The notes beneath the pieces were generated by a model that saw only the letters and a list, made by a program, of their open reading frames with translations, did no database searches and was not told the DNA's origin. A stretch of DNA of 39,503 bases from Roseiflexus sp. Its GTDB lineage: Bacteria > Chloroflexota > Chloroflexia > Chloroflexales > Roseiflexaceae. Below, piece by piece: positions 1 through 8,317 of this stretch. The position numbers were made by a program, and so were the translations under genes. How positions within the stretch are numbered: position 1 is the stretch's first letter; each line of letters starts with the position of its first letter. Where the stretch lies: positions 1-39,503 of the forward strand of contig JAGHYV010000041.1 in NCBI GenBank assembly GCA_017743475.1, given 5' to 3'.

Positions 1-34
1 GCGGCTTGGTGCGCTCAAACTTCTGCTTTGCCAT
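1..34 (-). CDS. tuf: Elongation factor Tu, N-terminal fragment
   Basis: Only the first 11 codons are in the window and the gene runs off the left edge. Read on the minus strand they give MAKQKFERTKP, the typical bacterial EF-Tu start. An AAGGAG ribosome binding site lies 12 bases before the ATG at 34. EF-Tu is the GTPase that delivers aminoacyl-tRNA to the ribosome. The tRNA-Tyr, tRNA-Thr, tuf order matches the tRNA-tufB operons known in other bacteria. Too short to say whether this is the only tuf copy. Confidence 0.85.
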   Translation of the reverse strand, partial: MAKQKFERTKP

Positions 35-89
35 TGCTGTTCACTGCTCCTTGCACTGTTGGGCGCGGCACTGACCGCCGCTTCCCTGC

Positions 90-165
90 TGGAGCCCATG
101 ACGGGACTCGAACCCGTGACCTCGTCTTTACCAAAGACGTGCTCTACCTGCTGAGCTACATGGGC
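90..165 (-). tRNA. tRNA-Thr (anticodon GGT)
   Basis: A 76-nt cloverleaf on the minus strand. The acceptor stem GCCCATG pairs with CATGGGC, followed by T and an encoded CCA. The anticodon stem CGTCT/AGACG encloses loop TTGGTAA, giving anticodon GGT (Thr). The T arm contains GGTTCGAGTCC. It sits between tuf and tRNA-Tyr and probably shares their transcript. Confidence 0.97.
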
Positions 166-180
166 GTATGAACACAAGAA

Positions 181-233
181 TGAGAATGTAGAATTGAGAG
201 CTGGTCTGGTACTGTCTCAACTCTACATTCTCA
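181..233. repeat. Long inverted repeat in the tRNA-tRNA spacer
   Basis: Arms at 181-199 and 215-233 are 19 nt and complementary except for one mismatch, around a 15-nt loop. The repeat fills the spacer between tRNA-Tyr and tRNA-Thr. In the cotranscript it would fold into a strong hairpin, possibly a processing determinant. It has no T-run expected of a terminator. Confidence 0.8.
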
Positions 234-240
234 GCCAAAC

Positions 241-327
241 TGGTGGGCCGGGCTGGATTCGAACCAGCGAAGGCGTTAAGCCAGCAGATTTACAGTCTGC
301 CCCGGTTGGCCACTTCGGTACCGACCC
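241..327 (-). tRNA. tRNA-Tyr (anticodon GTA)
   Basis: An 87-nt minus-strand tRNA with the long variable arm typical of bacterial tRNA-Tyr. The acceptor stem GGGTCGG pairs with CCGGCCC, followed by A and an encoded CCA (243-241). The anticodon stem GCAGA/TCTGC encloses CTGTAAA, anticodon GTA. The T arm contains GGTTCGAATCC. It is the first gene of the tRNA-tRNA-tuf transcript. Confidence 0.97.
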
Positions 328-363
328 GCTACGACGGCACGCCACATACCGTAGCAAGTGTGC

Positions 364-392
364 ATTATACGACAGCGTTGAGCGTGTGTCAA
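364..392 (-). promoter_or_regulatory. Consensus sigma70-type promoter for the tRNA-tuf operon
   Basis: On the minus strand TTGACA (392-387), a 17-bp spacer and TATAAT (369-364) form a perfect consensus promoter. Transcription would start near 357, about 30 nt before the mature 5' end of tRNA-Tyr. This fits strong constitutive expression of tRNAs and EF-Tu. Confidence 0.88.
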
Positions 393-755
393 ACCGTTTT
401 CGAGGGATTTAAGTGTTCACATTTTGCTGGGAGCGAGTGCATCTTGCCCTCGTAGATGCGACAAGGACGGAATACTCTCGCCTCCAGGCGTATATGTTCC
501 TCCAGGTGTAAACAGTTCCTTCAGAAGTTGACGATTCGTGTACAATTAGATGTGAAGGTGTGCGCGCACTATCGAGCGCTGCCCTTGATCGAGCGCAGCA
601 TTGCGCGGATCGCGGCGAAAGCAAGTGCGTCTGTGCTAATGTCCCGCTTTTGTCGGTATATCGCCAGACGGACAAGAGAAACGGACCGAGGGGCTCTATG
701 CTCATCTGATATGTCCGTGTCTGATAACTGTATCGAATCCACTCATTGCAATTAT
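393..755. other. Spacer upstream of the large regulator
   Basis: About 360 bp between the tRNA promoter and the ATG chosen for the regulator. The regulator's reading frame is open back to 456, and in-frame ATGs exist at 456 and 711. However, the encoded sequence before 756 is rich in Arg, Cys and Ser and does not look like part of the ATPase domain. I see no convincing plus-strand promoter and no other gene. Confidence 0.5.
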
Positions 756-3700
756 ATGGCGCAAACGCTGCTGCCGCTGAAACTCGTTCCCCCACCGCTT
801 CGTGAGGGTGTGTTGCTTCGCCCCGATCTCCAGGCGCTACTTGCTGAGGTACGTCTGCATCCCCTGACCGTTGTGACAGCTCCAGCCGGGTATGGGAAGA
901 CAACCCTGCTAGCGCAATGGGCGCAGGAGTTGGGACGTACCGGTGCGCCCGTCTCCTGGTTGACGCTTGATGTCGGCGATCGCGATCCGGCGTTGTTTCT
1001 GGCGTATCTCATTCGCGCCTTTCAAATGGCATTTCCCACGTTGGGGCGCGATGCAACGCGGGTGCTATCGAGTGCCGCAAGTCTTGAACGCGATTGGTCC
1101 CTGATTGCTGGGGCGCTGTGCGGCGATCTGCAACGTCGTGTGCAGTCGGCTGCCTTTCTGTTTCTAGATGATCTGCATCATGTGATCGACTCGGCGGTCA
1201 TCGAGCAGATCCTGGGTTATCTGTTGCGTGCTGCGCCGCCGACATTGCACATCGTGGTTGCCTCGCGGCGCGAGGTGCATATCCCACCGCTGTCGCGTTT
1301 GCGTGCGGAAGGTCGTCTTGTTGAGGTGCGTCAGGCTGATCTGCACCTGACGCTGGAACAGGCGCGGCAGTTGCTCACCATTCAGGGTGTGGCTCTCTCT
1401 GATGAGGAACTGACGACACTCCTCGCGCGCACCGAGGGGTGGGCGTTGAGCCTGCAACTGGCTGCCCGTGCGCTCGCTGAACTCCCTGCCGAACGGCGCA
1501 GCGCCTTCGTTGAGGCATTAGGCGGCGGGAGTGAGCAGTTAATTTCCTATCTGGCAGATGAGGTGCTTGCCGATCTGCCTGCCGATATTCTGGAATTTCT
1601 CCGCCTTGCTGCTCTTCCGCCGCACTTCGATGCCGATCTGTTGACTGCAGTACTATTGCGGGACGATGTTCCCTACCTGCTGCGCCGTGTGCGCGCCCTT
1701 GGTTTGCCGCTCACTCCGCTCGATAATCAGGGGGAGCGATTGCGCTTCCATCCACTTTGGCGTGAACTGTTGTTGCGCGGCATCGATGAGTTCGTCGACA
1801 ATGAGACGCTGGCAGCGTTTCACCGTCGTTTTGGTCGTCAATTCGAAATGCGGGGCGAACTCGAAGAAGCGCTTGAGCATTATGCGCACGCAGGCAGTAT
1901 TGATAATCTCGAACGGGCATTACTTGAACGGGCGTGGCCCCTTCTCAACTCGCCGCGGCGCGATACAGTACGACGCTGGATTGAACAGATCCCCGTTGAG
2001 CGTCGTGATGCCAATCCCGAACTTTTGTACATGTGGGGGTACAGCCAGATCGTTTCCGATCCGTCGCGGGCGGCGCAGACTATCGAGCATGCTGCCGAAT
2101 TGTTTCGGCGTTCAGGCGCGCATGCGCGCGAATTGCGCGCCTACTCCGATCTTGCTATGCTACTCTTCTGGCAGGCGCGTCCCGCCGATTTTGCTGCTGT
2201 CTGTGTGCGTGCTGTTCGCGCTGCCAACCTGGCGCGCGATGCCTGGTCGCGTGGCGCTGCGCTGACCTGCGTCGTCGCTATGCTGGCGATTCGTGGTCGT
2301 CTCTCTGCTGCGCTACGCGTTGCCCGTCACGCGGCTACACATCCGCTGAATCCAGCCTGGCACTGGTTGCTGGCGATGATCGTCACATCGATCCACAACC
2401 AGCTCGGTCGCCCGGACGATGCGCTGGCCATGGTCGATGAAGCTCTGCAGTCGAATCAGATTGACGGCAACGACCGCATGCGACAGAATTTGTTGCGTCA
2501 ACGCGCGATGGCGCTGTACCAGATCGGACAGCCTGCCGAGGCAATCACCCTGGCACTCGATGTTCATCGCTATCTGCTCGACTATTACCACGACGGCACA
2601 GCTGGCGTTAGCGCTGCGCAACTTGCGCTGCTCCTTTCGTTACAGGGACGTTTCGATGAGTCGGCATTCTACATTGCCCAGGCGCGCGCTGCCTTCCACG
2701 ACCTCGGTGCGCTTGCGCCGCTCGCATCATTGCAGGTGATCGAACTGTACAACATGCTGAGGTGTGGGCAGGCAGCGCGCGCAGCAGCGGCGGCTAGCGC
2801 ATTCGTGCGCCGCCTCGATGAGGTAGAAGGTGTTGCGCCGGATCTGCGCCTGCGCCTGTTGCTGGCGGTTGTGCTCGGTGAGGCAGGTGAGCATCGCCAG
2901 GCGCTCGATCTGTTGCGGACAACGGTGCAACAGATGCAGCACCGAGGCTATCGTCTGTTTCTGGCGTCCGCCTGTCTTTATGGAGCATCGCTTGCTAGCG
3001 TGTGCGGCGAAGGGGCGTTGCGCGATGCGTGGCTGCGCATCGGCTGGACGATTGCTGCCGAGGATCGGAGTCGTTTCCTACCGATAATGCCTGTATCTGC
3101 ATTGAAAGATGTAGCGATTGCCGCGTTGCGCGCTGGAATCGCACCTGATGCAGTTGGTCGCATTTTGCCGCACCATGTTGGCGACGAAGCGGTCGAACTA
3201 CTGCGGGATGCGCTAAACGATCCAGACCCATCGGTGCGGACTCACGCAGTGCGGTTGCTGGGGGAAGTTGGTACGGCCGCTGCCTATCCGGTGCTTCGTC
3301 TGCTGTTGAAGGACCGCAACCCTGCTGTGCGTCAGGCTGCCGAGGAGTCGCTCAATCGCCTGGTCTATCGCCCGCCGTATCCGTTGCGCATTCGGATGCT
3401 TGGTGCCTTTACTGTCTGGCGTGGCGACCACGAGATCCGTGATCGCGAGTGGCGCAGTAGTAAAGCCCGTCAACTGCTTCAACTGTTGCTCACCGAACGC
3501 GGACGCGCCCTTCCGCGCGAACGGGTGGTCGAGGCGCTCTGGCCCAATATGGAGATCGAGGCGGCAACCAATAATTTGCGAGTCACGATCAATCGGTTGA
3601 GCAAAGCGCTTGAACCAGATCGTCCCGAAGGAGCGCCGTCCGCTTACCTGATCCAGCAGGGTGAGACATATGCGTTCAATACCGCCAGCGACCATCACAT

Positions 3701-4148
3701 CGATGTAGTTGAGTTTGCTGATGCGGTTGCCGAGGGAAGACGCGCTGATCAGCGCGGTCAACGTACCGCGGTAATTGCCGCCTATCGACGCGCCGTTCAG
3801 TTGTATGGCGGTCCGTATTTGCCCGACAATATGTACGAGGACTGGACGGTCGTCGAACGTGAACGCCTGGCGTTAATGTTCGTCGAGAGTGCGCTCCGCC
3901 TGGGAACGCTGCTCCTAGAAGAAGGCGCTGTTCACGAAGCAATTGGTTTGGCGTGGCGGGTAGTCGAGATTGATCAGACTCAGGAAGAGGCGTACCGTTT
4001 GTTGATGCGCGCCTATGCTGCGCTTGGCGAACGAAGCACAGCGTTGCGCCTGTATGCACGCTGTGTCGATGTGTTGCAGAATGAACTGGGGATCGCTCCG
4101 CTGCCTGAAACGACCGCACTGTACCACACGTTACGCGATTTGCGCTAA
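756..4148 (+). CDS. MalT-like STAND ATPase regulator with C-terminal SARP/BTAD domain
   Basis: About 1130 aa. From the N-terminus: a short linker typical of MalT/LuxR-type regulators (LPLKLVPPPLREGVLLRP); a NTPase with Walker A APAGYGKTTLL near residue 45 and a Walker B-like FLFLDDLHH; a long TPR-like helical region; a HEAT-like pair near 800-880 (DPDPSVRTHAVRLLGEVG, then DRNPAVRQAAEESL); and a C-terminal OmpR/SARP-type winged helix (IRMLGAFTVWRGD) followed by a BTAD domain. Known members act as ATP-controlled switches that bind DNA after ligand sensing; the ligand here is unknown. The start at 756 is chosen because the conserved domain begins at once after it, although the frame is open to 456. 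It is convergent with the next gene and not in a clear operon. Confidence 0.85.
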   Translation: MAQTLLPLKLVPPPLREGVLLRPDLQALLAEVRLHPLTVVTAPAGYGKTTLLAQWAQELGRTGAPVSWLTLDVGDRDPALFLAYLIRAFQMAFPTLGRDATRVLSSAASLERDWSLIAGALCGDLQRRVQSAAFLFLDDLHHVIDSAVIEQILGYLLRAAPPTLHIVVASRREVHIPPLSRLRAEGRLVEVRQADLHLTLEQARQLLTIQGVALSDEELTTLLARTEGWALSLQLAARALAELPAERRSAFVEALGGGSEQLISYLADEVLADLPADILEFLRLAALPPHFDADLLTAVLLRDDVPYLLRRVRALGLPLTPLDNQGERLRFHPLWRELLLRGIDEFVDNETLAAFHRRFGRQFEMRGELEEALEHYAHAGSIDNLERALLERAWPLLNSPRRDTVRRWIEQIPVERRDANPELLYMWGYSQIVSDPSRAAQTIEHAAELFRRSGAHARELRAYSDLAMLLFWQARPADFAAVCVRAVRAANLARDAWSRGAALTCVVAMLAIRGRLSAALRVARHAATHPLNPAWHWLLAMIVTSIHNQLGRPDDALAMVDEALQSNQIDGNDRMRQNLLRQRAMALYQIGQPAEAITLALDVHRYLLDYYHDGTAGVSAAQLALLLSLQGRFDESAFYIAQARAAFHDLGALAPLASLQVIELYNMLRCGQAARAAAAASAFVRRLDEVEGVAPDLRLRLLLAVVLGEAGEHRQALDLLRTTVQQMQHRGYRLFLASACLYGASLASVCGEGALRDAWLRIGWTIAAEDRSRFLPIMPVSALKDVAIAALRAGIAPDAVGRILPHHVGDEAVELLRDALNDPDPSVRTHAVRLLGEVGTAAAYPVLRLLLKDRNPAVRQAAEESLNRLVYRPPYPLRIRMLGAFTVWRGDHEIRDREWRSSKARQLLQLLLTERGRALPRERVVEALWPNMEIEAATNNLRVTINRLSKALEPDRPEGAPSAYLIQQGETYAFNTASDHHIDVVEFADAVAEGRRADQRGQRTAVIAAYRRAVQLYGGPYLPDNMYEDWTVVERERLALMFVESALRLGTLLLEEGAVHEAIGLAWRVVEIDQTQEEAYRLLMRAYAALGERSTALRLYARCVDVLQNELGIAPLPETTALYHTLRDLR

Positions 4149-4231
4149 ACTGCGCTGAAACAGGCTTCTTTCCGCTGGCACCCGATTGTCCGTGGAAGTC
4201 ATTCGGGCTGAGATAGCGCTTGCACGCTCGA

Positions 4232-4450
4232 TCATGGAAACGGCGGCGGCAGGTCGTATAGCGTGGTGTTGCGCTCTTTTGATTGCGCGCATCGGTAGCG
4301 AATAAAGGTCAGCGCCTCTTGCAGGGTGCGAAACACCTGTTCATCGCCACTCGCCACATGCTGAACACGTCCGTGCCATTGTTCAGGATCCTGCGTTTCG
4401 TCTTCCAGAACCAGACGGAGCAGAAATGCCTCTGTGCGTCGCTGACTCAT
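4232..4450 (-). CDS. Small hypothetical protein (72 aa)
   Basis: Family not recognised. It has a good GAGGAGG ribosome binding site 6-8 bases before the ATG at 4450, which argues that it is real. The protein is soluble and charged, with an N-terminal segment (MSQRRTEAFLLRLVLED) and a middle segment (EQVFRTLQEALTFIRYR) that could pair a short sheet with a helix. It lies downstream of the threonine ammonia-lyase group, separated by an 8-bp perfect inverted repeat. It is convergent with the large regulator 83 bp away. Confidence 0.6.
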   Translation of the reverse strand: MSQRRTEAFLLRLVLEDETQDPEQWHGRVQHVASGDEQVFRTLQEALTFIRYRCAQSKERNTTLYDLPPPFP

Positions 4451-4476
4451 CCCTGTGTCCTCCTCAGCGCGTCGTC

Positions 4477-4503
4477 CCTGATGCGACGATGCAGAGCATC
4501 AGG
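4477..4503. repeat. Inverted repeat between two small minus-strand genes
   Basis: CCTGATGC (4477-4484) and GCATCAGG (4496-4503) are perfect complements around an 11-nt loop. It follows the small gene 4544-4765 in the direction of transcription. There is no T-run after it on the minus strand, so it may be a processing or rho-dependent end rather than an intrinsic terminator. Confidence 0.5.
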
Positions 4504-4543
4504 TTGATAAGGGTGAGTCTAGCGGGATCTCGTTAATGTTTTA

Positions 4544-4765
4544 TTACCGTCGCGTAATGCTAGTGACCACATTCATCAGGTAGGTGACGCTGATGGTATC
4601 GCCAGGTCGCGGATCGGCATAGGCATCCTCCACCCCGATCCGTGCGCGACGCAGTTGATCGGGCGTGTCCGTGTGGCTGAAAATGATGTCGTAGAAGCGG
4701 GTTCCATGAATGTCAATAAGGTTCACCTGGTGCAGAACGGCATCTTTCTTGCCGGACATGATCAT
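4544..4765 (-). CDS. Small hypothetical protein downstream of threonine ammonia-lyase (73 aa)
   Basis: A conserved-looking small protein I cannot assign. The sequence VNLIDIHGTRFYDIIFSH followed by ARIGVEDAYADPRPGDTISV suggests a compact beta-rich domain. The ATG at 4765 is chosen because AAGGA lies 8 bases upstream; a GTG at 4783 in the same frame lacks this. It starts 18 bp after the ilvA stop codon, so it is almost certainly cotranscribed, and its product may relate to amino-acid metabolism (inference only). Confidence 0.65.
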   Translation of the reverse strand: MIMSGKKDAVLHQVNLIDIHGTRFYDIIFSHTDTPDQLRRARIGVEDAYADPRPGDTISVTYLMNVVTSITRR

Positions 4766-4783
4766 GTCCGTCGTCCTTTCCAC

Positions 4784-6016
4784 TTATTCGGGCCAGCTGC
4801 CAACTCCCTCACGCTCCACATGATAGCCGCAGTCGAGGAGATGTTGCACAACTTGTTGCCCATGTTGTTCATCGCGCACTTCGAGCACTAGTTCGATGCC
4901 GACGCGGTCAAGTGGCGCCAGCCAGACGGCGCGGCGATGAAAAATATCGATAACATTTGCGCCCGACTCGGCGACGCGCGTCAGCAGCGGTGCCAGATTG
5001 CCGGGGCGATCTTCAAGGGTCGATTTGAGGAGCAGGTACCGTCCCTGACGCACGGCTACCTGTTCGAGCACGCGCGTCAGCAGGTTGCTGTCGATATTGC
5101 CGCCACACAACGGCACGCAGACCGTTTCGCCGGGACGCGGCGTCACCTGCCCGCTGATCAGCGCCGCCAGACCAGCGGCGCCAGCGCCTTCGACCACCAG
5201 ATGGTCGTACTGTACGGCATGCGCGATTGCACGCGCAATGGCGTCATCATCGACTGTGACCACGTCATCGACCAGCTGGCGAATGATGGACAGTGTGAGT
5301 TCGCCGGGGCGCTTGACGGCAATACCATCGGCGATGGTGTGCACCTGGGCGACGGCGACGGGATGACCGGCAGCGAGTGATCGCGGCACTGGCGCGCAGC
5401 CTGCTGCCTGGACGCCGACGATCCGTGCGTGCGGTAATAGCGCCTTGACTGCCAATGCAATGCCACTGATCAATCCTCCACCGCCAATCGGCACAATCAC
5501 CAGACCGAGATCGGGCAGCGATTCAGCAATTTCCAGCCCCAGCGTCCCCTGGCCAGCAATCACGTCTTCGTGGTCGAACGCTGGCACGTAGACCATGTCG
5601 CGTTCCGCTTCCAGGTGGCGCGCATACTGCTGCGCATCATCGAACGTTGCGCCATGCAGGATGACCTCTGCGCCGAGACGCTGAGTTGCCATAATCTTCG
5701 TCAACGGTGCGCGTTCGGGCATCACAATCGTCGCAGGTAACCCTATCAGGCGTGCCGCTAGCGCGACGCCCTGCGCGTGATTTCCTGCTGATGGCGCAAC
5801 GACTCCACGTTTGCGTGCTTCCGGGGGCAGGCGGCGTATCATAGTATATGCGCCGCGGATCTTGAACGAGCCGCTCCGTTGGGTGCATTCGGCTTTGAGC
5901 CAGACGGATGCGTTAAGTTCCTGCGAGAGGCGTTCGTCCAGGAGAAGCGGTGTGTCGATGATAATGCCGCGCAACAGCATGCGGGCAGTGCGAATGTCGT
6001 CAATGGTAATCGGCAT
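4784..6016 (-). CDS. ilvA: Threonine ammonia-lyase (threonine dehydratase) with C-terminal ACT domain
   Basis: 410 aa. PLP enzyme converting L-threonine to 2-oxobutanoate and ammonia, the first step towards isoleucine. The PLP lysine is K52 in SGSFKIRGA, followed by SAGNHAQG near 76-83 and the glycine-rich phosphate loop GGGGLISG near 175. The last ~85 residues (YLLLKSTLEDRPGNL onward) form a single ACT-like domain. The length matches the ~400-aa single-ACT class rather than the ~510-aa E. coli IlvA. The catabolic TdcB class or a broader serine/threonine dehydratase is possible; the family call is firm and the pathway less so. It is flanked by small cotranscribed genes at 6064-6282 and 4544-4765. 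Confidence 0.9.
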   Translation of the reverse strand: MPITIDDIRTARMLLRGIIIDTPLLLDERLSQELNASVWLKAECTQRSGSFKIRGAYTMIRRLPPEARKRGVVAPSAGNHAQGVALAARLIGLPATIVMPERAPLTKIMATQRLGAEVILHGATFDDAQQYARHLEAERDMVYVPAFDHEDVIAGQGTLGLEIAESLPDLGLVIVPIGGGGLISGIALAVKALLPHARIVGVQAAGCAPVPRSLAAGHPVAVAQVHTIADGIAVKRPGELTLSIIRQLVDDVVTVDDDAIARAIAHAVQYDHLVVEGAGAAGLAALISGQVTPRPGETVCVPLCGGNIDSNLLTRVLEQVAVRQGRYLLLKSTLEDRPGNLAPLLTRVAESGANVIDIFHRRAVWLAPLDRVGIELVLEVRDEQHGQQVVQHLLDCGYHVEREGVGSWPE

Positions 6017-6063
6017 AGCTGCGTAACCCTCACGTTCGTCATTGAACGGCGGTCGTCGTCCGG

Positions 6064-6282
6064 CTATTCTGCATTCTTTTCCAGTTGCTCGCGCATATCG
6101 GCAGCGCAGGCTGCAAGGACCTGGAAGCGCAGCGCGAGATGTTTATCGCCCAGGTCGCGCACTGCCGCCATCAGGAACCCTGCAACATCCTGATCGCGCT
6201 TCAACGCCAGCCGATCACCGGCGAGGTGATGCTCGGCGATCCGGCGTTCCAGATACTCCAGGACCTGTTCAATGGTTACCAT
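6064..6282 (-). CDS. Small helical hypothetical protein (72 aa)
   Basis: Family not recognised. It starts at ATG 6282 behind GAGGGGG, giving MVTIEQVLEYLERRIAEHH. The protein is almost entirely predicted helix and rich in Ala, Leu and charged residues, ending ADMREQLEKNAE. The frame extends upstream to 6318 without a better start. It lies between the radical SAM gene (36 bp upstream) and ilvA (47 bp downstream), all on one strand, so probably one operon. Confidence 0.6.
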   Translation of the reverse strand: MVTIEQVLEYLERRIAEHHLAGDRLALKRDQDVAGFLMAAVRDLGDKHLALRFQVLAACAADMREQLEKNAE

Positions 6283-6318
6283 AGGTTCCCCCTCTGCTTG
6301 CGCCGCATTGTAACACAA

Positions 6319-7386
6319 TCAAGCATCGCCATTGTGTTCGCGCTGCAAAATGGCGGTCAACGTTGCGTACAGCGGGCTGGCGCGCAACTGAATATCGGTC
6401 GCTTTGCCGTGGTACACCAGATTGGCAAGTTCACGCCCCTGACGTGCCAGACTGGTACGTCCCTGAACACTATCCCGAAACGCTGTATGACGGAGCAGCA
6501 GTGACGCCTCATTCCGTGGATGCAACCGACCGGCATACAGGTGGTGGGGCGCACGTACTGGAAGATTAAGCGCATCGCATCGCTCCAGCAATGTCCGATC
6601 ACGTTCATTGCGGTAGGTCAGGTCAGGGAGGGCGCGACCGCGATAGAGATCGCGATAGTACGCTGGTGGATAGCGACCGATGCGTGCAAGCATATCGTTG
6701 ATCCGCCCGCGATGACGTTCGTCCGGGATCAGGAGATAATCCCAGACGACAAAATCAGCACCAGCTTCGGCGATAGCACCAAGCGTTGCATTGATGATCA
6801 GGTCCGTATCGTTGACATATGGCAGGATGGGTATCATTGCCACGCCGACAGGAATACCTGCGCGTTTAAGCGTGGCAATCGCGTCCAGGCGCAGTGCTGG
6901 CGCAGGGGCATGGTCTTCGAGTTTCTCCGCGAGATGCGGGTCAATCGTGAGCAGGGTGAACATTACGATTGCCAGGCTGGCAGCATGGATGCGCTCCAGC
7001 AGCGTCAGATCCTCGATGACCATCGGGCTTTTAGTGAGGATCAGGAGCGGTTGACCACACTCTGCGAAGACATTCAGCGTCTGGCGCGTTAGACGGTAGG
7101 TGAGTTCAGCGGGTTGATAAGGATCGCTCAGAGCAGTGATTCCAATCAGATCGCCACGGCTCACACCCTCGAGTTCCTGCCGAACCCGTTCTGGCAGGTC
7201 AATGGGGACGCGCACCATCTCATTTAACGGACGTTGCTGAACTGCCCACCCGTCACAGTATGGGCAACCGAACTCGCACCCGGTGTAGATCGCCATGGTG
7301 TACGATGACAAAAAATACTCGTTAATCATCGGGCGTCGTGGACCGATGGCAGCGCCGGAAAGATAATCCTCAATATAGTACGCCAT
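6319..7386 (-). CDS. Radical SAM protein, SplB/Rv2578c-like
   Basis: 355 aa. The CX3CX2C cluster motif is at C37, C41 and C44 (TGCEFGCPYCDG) and should bind a [4Fe-4S] cluster for S-adenosylmethionine cleavage. A downstream block, ITALSDPYQPAELTYRLTRQ, is typical of the radical SAM group related to spore photoproduct lyase and Rv2578c. Substrate unknown; DNA-lesion repair is not supported beyond this similarity. It begins 10 bp after the inositol monophosphatase-family gene and is followed by small genes and ilvA on the same strand. Confidence 0.85.
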   Translation of the reverse strand: MAYYIEDYLSGAAIGPRRPMINEYFLSSYTMAIYTGCEFGCPYCDGWAVQQRPLNEMVRVPIDLPERVRQELEGVSRGDLIGITALSDPYQPAELTYRLTRQTLNVFAECGQPLLILTKSPMVIEDLTLLERIHAASLAIVMFTLLTIDPHLAEKLEDHAPAPALRLDAIATLKRAGIPVGVAMIPILPYVNDTDLIINATLGAIAEAGADFVVWDYLLIPDERHRGRINDMLARIGRYPPAYYRDLYRGRALPDLTYRNERDRTLLERCDALNLPVRAPHHLYAGRLHPRNEASLLLRHTAFRDSVQGRTSLARQGRELANLVYHGKATDIQLRASPLYATLTAILQREHNGDA

Positions 7387-7396
7387 ATGACGTCTG

Positions 7397-8158
7397 CTAT
7401 TCAGCGAGCACTGCGATCAACTCATCGTGGATGCGACCGTTCGACGCCACCAGTCGGTCGTTCCACGGGTTCCAGGGTTGGCCATGCCAGTCGGACACGC
7501 GACCACCTGCTTCGAGCACGAGCAACGCACCAGCGGCGGTATCCCACGGTTTCAGGCGTAATTCCCAGTGCGCATCAAGCCGACCCGATGCCACATACGC
7601 CAGGTCGAGCGCGGCGGAACCGGCGCGGCGCACTCCCTGCGTGCGTGCCTGTATTCGGGTGAACTGGCGAGCATTGTTGTCTGTTGTCGTTGCGAAATCG
7701 TAGGGAAAACCGGTCGATACTAGCGAAGCAGCGAGGGCAGGCGTATCCGAAACATGCAACCGCTGATCATTGCGCCACGCCCCTGCGCCGCGTTCCGCGA
7801 AGAACAGTTCATCCCGTAACGGATCGAACACGACGCCAAGGCGCAGTTCGCCATCTTCCATCAGCGCGATCGACACTGCGAAGAATGGAAAGCCATGAGC
7901 GTAATTGTTCGTACCATCCAGCGGATCGATTAGCCACAAGAAGGGCGATGTGCGTTCAATGCCGCCGCCTTCTTCAGCAAGAATAGCATGGTTGGGAAAC
8001 GCATGTCGAATGGCAGAGACAATCAATGCCTCACTCTCCCGATCCACCTCGGTCACGACTTCATATGCGCTTTTCAACTCCAGCGAGCGGTGACGCTCAA
8101 GCCCTGCCAGGAGCAGAGCGCCAGCACTGCGGGCGGTTTCGATAGCAAAAGAAAGCAT
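7397..8158 (-). CDS. Inositol monophosphatase family protein
   Basis: 253 aa, usual length for the family. The Mg2+-binding residues of the fold are visible: E62/E63 in ILAEEGGG, D78 and D81 in WLIDPLDGTNNYAHGFP, and D206 in KPWDTAAGALLVLEAGG. Members hydrolyse phosphate from inositol monophosphate, histidinol phosphate, fructose-1,6-bisphosphate or similar; the sequence alone does not fix the substrate. It is the first gene of a minus-strand group and is divergent from the lipoprotein gene at 8318. Confidence 0.9.
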   Translation of the reverse strand: MLSFAIETARSAGALLLAGLERHRSLELKSAYEVVTEVDRESEALIVSAIRHAFPNHAILAEEGGGIERTSPFLWLIDPLDGTNNYAHGFPFFAVSIALMEDGELRLGVVFDPLRDELFFAERGAGAWRNDQRLHVSDTPALAASLVSTGFPYDFATTTDNNARQFTRIQARTQGVRRAGSAALDLAYVASGRLDAHWELRLKPWDTAAGALLVLEAGGRVSDWHGQPWNPWNDRLVASNGRIHDELIAVLAE

Positions 8159-8317
8159 AGGCGTTGTCGAGTAGAATATCAGTATTGCGCGGATGGAACT
8201 GTCGTCCCGGAAGCAGCGTCTATTCTATGGCATGGAGATCGTAACTTCCATACGCGCAATGGGAGCGAACACCTTTTCAGGAACAGCTGTCGTTGTCATT
8301 GTACCAGGGAGGAACCA

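Noticed and set aside
456-755. N-terminal extension of the large regulator to the first ATG at 456
   Set aside because: Composition is unlike the protein, no ribosome binding site is evident, and the family domain begins right after 756.
4477-4503. Intrinsic terminator after the ilvA-linked small gene
   Set aside because: The perfect 8-bp stem lacks a following T-run on the transcribed strand, so it is listed as an inverted repeat only.
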